NCBI RefSeq assembly: GCF_016899955.1
Contig: NZ_JACJJL010000005.1
Coordinates: 1 to 64,000, forward strand
DNA from: Marseilla massiliensis
GTDB taxonomy: Bacteria > Bacteroidota > Bacteroidia > Bacteroidales > Bacteroidaceae
Length of the DNA stretch: 64,000 nt
Direction of reading: 5' to 3'
Shown: positions 18,629 to 26,884 of the stretch, piece by piece
Numbering within the stretch: position 1 is the stretch's first letter
Layout of the letters: each line of letters opens with the position of its first letter
Program-made: the position numbers and the translations under genes
The notes under the pieces: model-generated
Seen by the model: only the letters and a program-made list of their open reading frames with translations
Database searches by the model: none
Told to the model about the DNA's origin: nothing

Positions 18629-21390
18629 TCAGCGGACTCGTGGTTTGCTGTCAAGCCAGATGTCAAGCTGCCCTCCGCTAACAAACTCGGCATGCGTTAT
18701 GGCCGGCCGCTGCCGCCCCACTCCATTGAGACTGATGCGCCTTATGTAACAATTGTCGGCGCCATTGTTATGCGTGACAATGCGGAACTCACGACCACTG
18801 CAATAATCCGGGTGCAGCTTGATGGTAACCTTGTCGAATATAGGGGCAGTGACATCATAGTAGGAATTGCATCCCGACCCGCCGTCGATGGCAAACAGAC
18901 CTATCGACATAAGCGCCGACAAACTGGATATCTGGCCCTGGTCCTCATCGTTGCCGCCGTAACCTTTGTCGGGAGTCACCCCTCCGTAGGTCTGGCGACG
19001 CACCCTTCTCACCCAATACTGGGTCAGGTCGGGCCGCCCGGCATGGGCGAATACATGTGCGTTGCTAAGCCCCGGCTGGTTGGAATAGTTGACATAGCCA
19101 TTGCCATAGCCTGAAACGAAGTCATCCTTAGCCGACTGCCGGAACGCAAAGTCGAGGCGGCTGCACAGCGAGTCGTTGCCTCCCATCAGTTCGGCAAGTC
19201 CCTTTATGTCGTGCGAAAGGCCGAACGTAGCCTGCCACGCGTTGGCTTCCTCGTAGCCCCAACTGTCCATCGGGTCTGTGTGCAGCCACCCTCCTTCACG
19301 AGTTCGCGGCAACACAAGCCCCAGCTGCCTGTTGAACGAGGCCTTCCATCCGGCCGAACGACGGTAATACCGCTGCGCGATGTCACGGCGTTGCAGCCTC
19401 GACGCCATCTCTGCCAGCGCCCAATCTTCAAACGACCACTGTATGGTCAGCCCTGCCGCATTGGGCACATAGCCGTGCTGTTCGTAGAAGCGCAGGTCGT
19501 CGTCCTGGCCGTATGCGAGCATACCTCCGGGCTCGTGGTTGCGCACTATCTCGCGCAAGGCAACATCGGGAGAGAACTTCCGGCAGATGCCACGCTGGTA
19601 TGCGCTGGTTATAAGCGACGTGGCTGGGCATCCGCTCATGATAAACGAATAGCCCCCGCACACGGCCCGCGCGCCAAAAGCCCCCCGTTGAGCGAGTATT
19701 GCAGGAACGATGCGGCGAAATCATCAAGCACATCTGGATATGCAAGCCCCCACATGATGTTAAGGTTCCACTGCGACAACCACAGGGCATCGCTGTTGTA
19801 CATGTGGAAAGGGCCGTCAAGGTGGCGCACAACGAGGCGTGCACCCCTGACGTGCTTGCCATCCGGCCGTCCGCCACGCGTGTAGTCAGGGTAGTCGCCG
19901 CTCCTGTCGTCGAGCTTGTGGCGCCCCAACAGCGTGTGCCACAGGTCGGTATAAAACTTCACGCGGTCTGCCTCCGTGCCACCGCTGACGTCGATACGCC
20001 CCAGCATGTCGTTCCATTCGCGTTGTGAGGCGGCACGGGTGGCGTCGAAGTAAAAGCCTTCAATCTCGCCGAGGTTGCGTTCGGCGTTGTCCAGGCCGGT
20101 ATAGCTGACGGCCATCTTTAGCATCAACTGCTCGCCGGCCTCCACCTTATAGCACGCCGAGACACCGGCAACGGGCGCATCGCTGTAGCTCATGCCTTCG
20201 TTGCGGGGCGTGGCCTTGGTGTCGGCCACGAGGCTGTCGGCCATTGCCCCGAACGGCCTCAGAGCATCGAACGGACGGCTGAACTCTGCAGCAAAAAACA
20301 TCCTGACAACGTCGGGGCCGCCCCAGAGCCTGCCGGTAGTGTCGAAATAGCCCGCTATGCGACTGCCCTCAACCTTTGTCACATGCGCATTGACCATGGT
20401 CGACGTGCCGACATAGCCTCCCAGGTTGAGCAGAATGGCCGCATCATCGGCCTCGGTGAATGTCATGCGGTAAAGAGAAGCACGGTCGGTGTTGGTCTGC
20501 TCTACCCACACGTTGTACCTGTCGAGAAACTGCCTGTGGTAAGCCGGTTGCACAATCTCACCGTCGTGGCTGAAAGCCGACTTCCATGCCGACTCGCCGG
20601 CACCGGCGTCTACGCTCCCTGTTGTAGGCATGAGACATCGGCCGGAGAGCATCCAAGCATGCACTTGCGGGAAACCCAGCACCACATTGTCATTGTAATT
20701 GTAGCCTCCGCCGCCCTGGTTCTTGTTGCGGGTGAGCGGTGCTGCAGATATCATGCCGAACGGCTGAGAGCCCGTGGCGAAGAAAAAGTAACGCCCGCGT
20801 GTGGTCTCTATGTACGGGTCGACGGCCGTCAAGCAATCCGAAGGCGGGCCATAGACTTCAATCTCAGACAGCCCGAGGTTGCTGCCGTTGCCGTCGGTGA
20901 CCTCGAAACGAAGGCTCCTGGTGCGTTTCGCCGGAAACTCTACCACACAGGGAGCGCCATTGTCTGGTATGGCACGCACCAGGACACGGCTTCCATCGTC
21001 GAACACCAGCTCGCCTCCGGCAGTGTGCGACTGCTCGCCGGGTATGTCGTAAAGCAACACCTTGCTTACTACCACGCTCTCATCCCAGTCGAGTTGAATC
21101 CAAGGATAGTCGATGACGCCCCAGAAAGTGACGGTGCTGGCCGACACCCAAGCCCCGCTGCCATTGACACGTATGCGTCCGTCGACGGCGTTTGACGCCG
21201 GTTCCTTCTCCGACGAAGCCGTGGCATGGGCCCAAACACCTATGTTATAGGTCGTGGCACGGCCGCCGGCAACAGCAAGCCACGCCAAACCCAACAAACA
21301 TACAAGCCGTGCCACACGCCCCACACGCGGCACAATACAGAGCAATGCCATGGCCGCCACATTTGAAAAGCGTTCAGTCTTCATAGCCAT
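18629..21390 (-). pseudogene. GH92 family glycosidase with N-terminal F5/8-type domain, frameshifted
   Basis: Two adjacent reading frames together make one complete GH92 protein of about 920 residues. The first (21390 down to 19636) has a signal peptide, a discoidin/CBM32-like domain (HATASSEKEPASNAVDG to LGLSEIEVYG) and the N-terminal GH92 region starting at VDPYIETTRGRYFFF. It ends near LNGGLLARGPCAG. The second (about 19663 to 18629) resumes with GGYSFIMSGCPATSL and carries GYGGNDEDQGQ. The break falls in a run of five G on the minus strand (about 19652-19656); one extra G would restore ...GPCAGGYSFIM. It is either a real inactivating or phase-variable shift or a sequencing error. The start overlaps the end of the GH2 gene (several start codons at 21393-21384). 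Confidence 0.75.
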
Positions 21391-24031
21391 CACCCAATGT
21401 TGTTATCTCCAATTCATGGCTGAAAGTGGCCAAGTCTTTGGAAGTCGTGACGTGAACAGTGCGCTTCTGCCCTGGCAGCAAGTCGAAATAGTTGTCAGAG
21501 AAGAAGTTGTCGATGCCCTTTATCTTCATGAACACCGCCCTGGCGAATATGTCTGAGCGCAGCGTTACGTCGTAGCCGTCGGCAGAGGCCACTATACCGG
21601 TTTCTATCTTCGGCTTCCTGTAAGCCATGTATTTCTGCCTCAACGGGTAAGCAATGTTGTAATACGTCTTTCCCCCGGTCTTGAATGTTATGTAAAAGAA
21701 CACATTCGCCGGGTTCTCGCCACCCAACATGTCGGCCACGCGGACAGTTCCGGCATCGACGGCGCAGTTTTTGGGAAGGCTCACTTTCTCGGTCTTCTCC
21801 CACACCACGTCACCGTCGATGGTCATGGCCTGCACCCTAAGGATGCCGTTGGCGGCCGAACGGCGGTCGTTGACGAGTTTCACCTCAAGCACCTTGCGCC
21901 CAATGGCCACGTCGGACGAAGACTTCACGCCGGTGTCTTCCTGTCCGGGCAGTGCAGCCACCTGCCTGTTGCCGTGCGCCTTGGCGTCGTCGGCCTTGAC
22001 ACGCGGCGACACCAGTATGTCGTCGTAAGCCTTTTTGGTGACATAATGCAACGCTTTCCACCGCCCGTAATAGTCGCGGCTGCTCCACGAGGCCACCGGC
22101 CAGCAGTCGTTGAGCTGCCATACGAGCCCTCCCATGCAGTATGGCCGGTCGCGGCGGAAAGCCTCCATGCCCATCTTCACGGCGTCGGCCTGCAGCACCT
22201 GGCTCACATAAAGAAACGCCTTGAAGTCGTCGGGCACCCTATAGTCGCGCCTCATGTACTCCTCAATGCGGTGGTTGGCATACGTGCCGGCCTTCTGGTG
22301 GGCCATCATCACCTCCGAATAGATGTCGTGGTCGCGCGGGTCGGGATTGAACTTCAGCACCGACTCATATTCGGGGAACGACTGGAAGCCGTATTCCGAC
22401 TGAAACCTGACATGGTGGTCGAAGTATGCCTCGATGGGGTCTCCGCCATGCCACACGCCCCAATAGTGGTCGTCGCCGTTCACTCCGTCGGATGGTGTAT
22501 CCTCAAACGCCCATGGCGACGACGGCCTGTAGGCCGTTCCGCCCCCGTATAGGCTCACCACCTCGGGCAGAACCTCGTAGAATATGCTGCGCTGCATCTT
22601 CCACACTCGTTCGCCCTGGCCCATCTCGTCGAAGTAGCGCTTCTTGCCTCCCCATCCAAACCACACATCCTGCTCCTCGTTGTTGCCCGCGTAGACGGCT
22701 ATGCAGGCATGGTTGCGCAGCCGCCTCACGTTGTCGATGGCCTCTTGCCTTATGGTTGCAAGGAAGGCTGAGTCGACCTCGTATGTCTGGCAGGCAAACA
22801 TAAAGTCCTGCCAAACCAGTATGCCCATCTCGTCGCAGTAGTTGTAGAAGGCGTCGTCTTCGTAAATCCCGCCTCCCCAGACGCGTATCATGTTCATGTT
22901 TACGTCGGCGGCGTCTTTCACCACCCGCCGGTAGATGCTGTCATTGAGCCTCGACAGGAAGTTGTCGTTGGGCACCATGTTTGAGCCCTTGGCATATAGC
23001 GGCTCGCCGTTGAGCTCGAAATACAGGTTGTGGCCGTGCTCGTCTTTGTCGTTGTGCAGCTTCAGCGAGCGTATTCCAAGCCTTGTGGCCACGGTGTCTC
23101 GGCATCCCGCGTCGAGCATTGCCACCATTTTTGTGAGGTATGGCTCCCCGAGCCCGTTGGTCCACCACAGGCGCGGGCGGTTGACAGTATAGTCGAGAGC
23201 AATCTTGTTGATGCCTTTCGACAGCGATACCGTACGGCCGGCCACCCGCCTGCCGTCGGCGCAGATGGCCACTTTGGCCCTTTCGACGGGGCGGTCGGCC
23301 TCAACCTCAACCACAGTGCGCAGCTTTGCGCGGGCCTTGGTAACATCTTTCTGTATGTACCACACGTCGGCAATGCGCGCATCGCTCCAAGTCTCGAGCA
23401 CAACAGGCCGCCAAATGCCGAAGGTGACAAGGCGCGGCCCCCAGTCCCAGCCATATTCAAAACCGGCAGTACGGGCAAATGGCGAAATGGTCTTGTCGAA
23501 AATGCCGCCTATCTGCGAGTGGTCGGGCCCGGTGTTGTGACGGTATGGCAGCGCGTCGAACTTAGGTATGTTCCGCCTGATGGGGCTTTTGAAGTACACC
23601 TCGAGCAGGTTTTCGCCCTCCTTGAGTATGCCTTTCACGTTGCAACGCCACTCGCGGTGCATGTTGTCGGCCTCGCAGATGCGCTGATGGTTGAGGTAAA
23701 CATCGGCATAGGTGTCGAGCCCCTTGAACACAATCACCTGGTTGGTTGCCGACAGTTCGCTCACGGTGGGCGTAAATCGCGTCTCATACATCCAGTCTTC
23801 CTTGTCGACCCACTGCACCGCGCGCTCGTTGAGCCTGAAAAACGGGTCGTCTATAATGCGTTCACGCATGAGGTCGAGATGGGTGTTGCCCGGGACACGG
23901 GCCGGATGCCATATCTCCGAACTGCCCTGTCGGAAGCGCCAGCCGTCGTGAAGCGTGCGCTGGCATACTGATGCCGCGGCCGATGCGGCAAGGGCGAACA
24001 AGGCCAAGAAGGCCATAAAATGTAGTTTCAT
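21374..24031 (-). CDS. GH2 family beta-mannosidase, secreted
   Basis: An 885-residue GH2 enzyme of the beta-mannosidase type, which releases mannose from the non-reducing end of beta-mannosides. Signal peptide about residues 1-20; N-terminal jelly roll with the mannosidase pattern LHDGWRFRQ, VPGNTHLDL and AGFEYGWDWGPRL; immunoglobulin-like domain; TIM barrel with acid/base Glu in YAGNNEEQ near residue 450 and nucleophile Glu in FQSEYGFQSFPE near residue 545; C-terminal beta domains. Length fits the family. Its end overlaps the start of the frameshifted GH92 gene, so the two are one transcription unit. A 312-base gap with a repeat array separates it from the GH95 gene upstream. Confidence 0.93.
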   Translation of the reverse strand: MKLHFMAFLALFALAASAAASVCQRTLHDGWRFRQGSSEIWHPARVPGNTHLDLMRERIIDDPFFRLNERAVQWVDKEDWMYETRFTPTVSELSATNQVIVFKGLDTYADVYLNHQRICEADNMHREWRCNVKGILKEGENLLEVYFKSPIRRNIPKFDALPYRHNTGPDHSQIGGIFDKTISPFARTAGFEYGWDWGPRLVTFGIWRPVVLETWSDARIADVWYIQKDVTKARAKLRTVVEVEADRPVERAKVAICADGRRVAGRTVSLSKGINKIALDYTVNRPRLWWTNGLGEPYLTKMVAMLDAGCRDTVATRLGIRSLKLHNDKDEHGHNLYFELNGEPLYAKGSNMVPNDNFLSRLNDSIYRRVVKDAADVNMNMIRVWGGGIYEDDAFYNYCDEMGILVWQDFMFACQTYEVDSAFLATIRQEAIDNVRRLRNHACIAVYAGNNEEQDVWFGWGGKKRYFDEMGQGERVWKMQRSIFYEVLPEVVSLYGGGTAYRPSSPWAFEDTPSDGVNGDDHYWGVWHGGDPIEAYFDHHVRFQSEYGFQSFPEYESVLKFNPDPRDHDIYSEVMMAHQKAGTYANHRIEEYMRRDYRVPDDFKAFLYVSQVLQADAVKMGMEAFRRDRPYCMGGLVWQLNDCWPVASWSSRDYYGRWKALHYVTKKAYDDILVSPRVKADDAKAHGNRQVAALPGQEDTGVKSSSDVAIGRKVLEVKLVNDRRSAANGILRVQAMTIDGDVVWEKTEKVSLPKNCAVDAGTVRVADMLGGENPANVFFYITFKTGGKTYYNIAYPLRQKYMAYRKPKIETGIVASADGYDVTLRSDIFARAVFMKIKGIDNFFSDNYFDLLPGQKRTVHVTTSKDLATFSHELEITTLGDGYED

Positions 24032-24343
24032 TTTGGTTTTCAGTTATTTGTTAGTGTCAATAATTCCGTTTTTGGAAACGCTTTCCTTTCGGATTCGCAA
24101 CAGGTTGAGCTTCAACACGTTGCGAAACAGGTTGTTTTAGTTTGCAAAACGACCCGTTCCAAGTGGTGAAACGCGCCGTTTTGCAAACTCATTGAGGCCA
24201 AATGAGAAGATGACTATGTCAAGGCACAGTGGCTTGACCGATGGCGCCCGACGCCGGCAACGACAAAAGGCCATGCGCACTGCGGCCAGGAACAAATGTC
24301 TGTCGGGCTGATTGTGACATTCATCCCAGCAATGAGGCATGGC
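24032..24343. other. Intergenic region without a gene
   Basis: Between the GH95 stop and the GH2 start, both minus strand. It carries repeat copy 3. No TAnnTTTG element was found here on the minus strand, so the GH2 gene may depend on read-through from GH95. Confidence 0.5.
24122..24187. repeat. 22-bp unit intergenic repeat, copy 3 (three units)
   Basis: Units start at 24122, 24144 and 24166, exactly 22 bases apart: GCGAAACAGG, GCAAAACGACCCGTT and GTGAAACGCGCCGTTTTG. The first unit is the most degenerate. The array lies between two co-directional genes of the PUL. Confidence 0.7.
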
Positions 24344-26674
24344 TCAGAGCAGTGTAAAAGGCACGCCGGCCTTAAGCTCTACCGTCTTCTCCTTGCCGTT
24401 CACCCTGACGCTCACCGTCTGGTCTACGCGCGAACGCAGCGTGGCCGACACCACCTTTCGGTTCTTCCATGCAAAGTCGGCCTCAATGCCGCCGCGTGCG
24501 CACACGCCCTTTATGCTTCCGTTCTTCCATGCCTTAGGCAGGGCGGGCAGGAAGTTGAGCATGCCGTCGTAGCTCTGCAGCAGCATCTCGCATACCCCTG
24601 CCACTGCGGCTTCGGTGGCGTCGAACGAGAAGATGTCGCTCTCGGCCCCGGCAATGCCTGCCGGCGACACGGTCATCAGGTTCTCGCGCATGAAGCCTGT
24701 GTATAGTCCCTTGAGGCTCTCGTAGGCCTTTTCGCCATCGAGCAGGCGTGCGTAGAAGTTGATGTTGTTGCCACGTGTCCACTCGGTGTCTTCCCAGTTG
24801 GCATGAGAAGTCTGGTTTTCCAGGAACAGCCTGCATCCCTCGGCCAGCCCAGGCGTCTTGAATGGCGAAATCTGCCCGAAGGGATAGAGTGCCAGCAGGT
24901 GTGAGGCATGGCGATGCGAAGGGTCGTCGCGCACGACGTCGAGATACCATTCGGCCAGTTCCCCGTTGTCGAGCAACCGCAACGGTGGCAGTTTCTTGAT
25001 GTCGCGCTGCAAGCGTCGGCTGAAGTCGTCGTCGATGCCGAGAATCTTGGCCGACTGTATGCACGCATTGTAAATGTCGTATATCACGGCACGGTCTATC
25101 GTGGGCATCATCGACAGCGAGTATCCCCTGCCGTCGGCCCCCCTGAACCCGTTCTCGGGCGATATGCTCGGGCCGCTGAGCAGGTAGCCCGTCTTCGGGT
25201 CTTCCACCATGTAGTCTACAAAAAACTGAGCCGTCTCCTTGAGCAACGGGTAGCCAACCTCACGCAGGTAGTCCTTGTCGAGGGTGTATTCATAGTGAGT
25301 CCACAGGTGCGTGGCCATCCATGCGCCGGCCGTCACGTTCATAGCCCAGCTGCATGCGCTGCCCGGTGCCGTGTCGCCCCACACGTTGTTGATGGTGTGT
25401 GCCACCCATCCGCCGCAACCGTACATCTTGCGCGCCGTCACGCTGCCATACTTGGCCAGCAGTCCGATGTAGGTAAAGAGCGGGGCATTTGTCTCGGCCA
25501 TGTTGGCAATATTGGCGCTCCAGTAGTTTTGCTGTATGTTTATGTCAAGATGGTAGTCGCATGTCCACGGCATGTTGCACGCCAGGTTGTCATTCCATAT
25601 CCCCTGAAGGTTTGACGGCAGCGGCGAGTTTTCGCGCGACGACGATATCTGCATGTACCTCCCGTATTTGAAGAAAAGGGCGTCGAACGCCGGGTTCGAC
25701 AGTCCCTTGTGTGCCTCGGCAAACATCTCGTCGGTAGTATTGGCATCTGTCGTTGGCCGGCCGAGGTCTATGTCCATGCGGTCGAATATGGCCTTGAAGT
25801 CGGCCACATGCTCCCTTTTCAGCTCATCGTATGGCCTTGACGCCGCCGTCTCTACCGTATTGAGGCACTGGCTGCGGTAGTTAAGGTTCTGGAAATCGGT
25901 GCGGATGTCGACGATGATGGTCATGGCGTCGGCCCTGTCCACCACCAGCCTGTCGCCCACGGCACGCACACTGCCACCGTCGGCCATCACCCTGACAATG
26001 CCCCTGAATCTCACCCCGCCCTCGCCGTTCTTGTCGAAGCGCGCGTCGCCGGTAATGTCTATCTGGTTGGCGCGGGCAGTCACCTCGGAATGGCGCAACA
26101 TGCGCATCGACACCGTGGCGCTTAGGGCGTGAGCCTTGTCGGCCGTATACCTGACCACAAGGGCCTGTGCCGGGTTCGACGCGAAATACTCTCGGCTGAA
26201 GCGCGTGCCTCCGCAGACAAAGCCAACTCGAGCCACGGCCTCGTCGAGGGCCAGTTCACGCCGGTAGCCACTAACATCGCCGCCGACGGTCCCTATGAGC
26301 AGGTCGCCGAAAGGCAGGTTAGTACCAAACGACTTGCCGTGGCCACACAGGTACTGCCACCCGAGGTCGTTGCCGCGCTTGTAGTCGCCGCTAAGAAAAG
26401 CCTCGCGCATCTCGCGCAACCTGTCGGGGCCACACAGGTTGTTGGCCTCAGGGTCGGGCTGGCCCGACCACATGGTAACCTCGTTGAGGGCTATGGTCTC
26501 GACATCTGTGCCTCCGTAAACCATTGCCCCCAACCTGCCGTTGCCCAACGGCAGCGCCCCCATCCACTTCGCCGATGGCCGCGAGTAGACCAGGGCCGGC
26601 TTCGAGTCGGCAGCCATGACCTCGATGCCGAGCATGGCGGAAAGAACAATCGTGATAACTTGCTTTACTTTCAT
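24344..26674 (-). CDS. GH95 family alpha-L-fucosidase or alpha-L-galactosidase, secreted
   Basis: A 776-residue inverting glycosidase of family GH95, normal length. Signal peptide about residues 1-21. The N-terminal beta domain begins AKWMGALPLGNGRLGAMVYGG; the (alpha/alpha)6 domain holds SNLQGIWNDN, DYHLDINIQQNYW near residue 376, SPENGF near residue 506 with the likely acid glutamate, and HRHASHLLALYP near residue 589. Characterised members cleave alpha-1,2-L-fucose or alpha-L-galactose. In the Bifidobacterium enzyme two Asn flank the Ile of an N-I-N motif; here the first is Asp (D-I-N), a variation whose effect on specificity I cannot judge. It is divergent from the FAS1/SusC operon and heads the right minus-strand cluster. 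Confidence 0.9.
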   Translation of the reverse strand: MKVKQVITIVLSAMLGIEVMAADSKPALVYSRPSAKWMGALPLGNGRLGAMVYGGTDVETIALNEVTMWSGQPDPEANNLCGPDRLREMREAFLSGDYKRGNDLGWQYLCGHGKSFGTNLPFGDLLIGTVGGDVSGYRRELALDEAVARVGFVCGGTRFSREYFASNPAQALVVRYTADKAHALSATVSMRMLRHSEVTARANQIDITGDARFDKNGEGGVRFRGIVRVMADGGSVRAVGDRLVVDRADAMTIIVDIRTDFQNLNYRSQCLNTVETAASRPYDELKREHVADFKAIFDRMDIDLGRPTTDANTTDEMFAEAHKGLSNPAFDALFFKYGRYMQISSSRENSPLPSNLQGIWNDNLACNMPWTCDYHLDINIQQNYWSANIANMAETNAPLFTYIGLLAKYGSVTARKMYGCGGWVAHTINNVWGDTAPGSACSWAMNVTAGAWMATHLWTHYEYTLDKDYLREVGYPLLKETAQFFVDYMVEDPKTGYLLSGPSISPENGFRGADGRGYSLSMMPTIDRAVIYDIYNACIQSAKILGIDDDFSRRLQRDIKKLPPLRLLDNGELAEWYLDVVRDDPSHRHASHLLALYPFGQISPFKTPGLAEGCRLFLENQTSHANWEDTEWTRGNNINFYARLLDGEKAYESLKGLYTGFMRENLMTVSPAGIAGAESDIFSFDATEAAVAGVCEMLLQSYDGMLNFLPALPKAWKNGSIKGVCARGGIEADFAWKNRKVVSATLRSRVDQTVSVRVNGKEKTVELKAGVPFTLL

Positions 26675-26707
26675 AAATAATCAATTGGTTTTGTTTTACT
26701 ACTGCCG

Positions 26708-26715
26708 CAAAATTA
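26708..26715 (-). promoter_or_regulatory. -7 element of the GH95 gene
   Basis: Minus strand TAATTTTG, a perfect TAnnTTTG match, about 31 bases of leader. No convincing -33 TTG is seen, as expected for a promoter that needs an activator such as the hybrid regulator. Confidence 0.5.
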
Positions 26716-26845
26716 CTTTGTTATATATTGTTTGGCGTATCGTGCACGGCCATAAAATGGAAAGATTGTTTCATTCGTAGCTCTCTTGCAACATTCATTA
26801 TATTTTCTGGCGCGAATCATTATCACGCCTATACATAATATGTAT

Positions 26846-26853
26846 TACTTTTG
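26846..26853 (+). promoter_or_regulatory. -7 element of the FAS1/SusC/SusD operon
   Basis: TACTTTTG matches TAnnTTTG and lies 32 bases before the first start codon. The -33 region lacks TTG, which again fits activator dependence. The divergent GH95 -7 element is about 130 bases away, so regulator sites for both operons would lie between 26716 and 26845. Confidence 0.55.
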
Positions 26854-26884
26854 TCGAAAGTTTTAGATAACTAACCTTTTTTAT

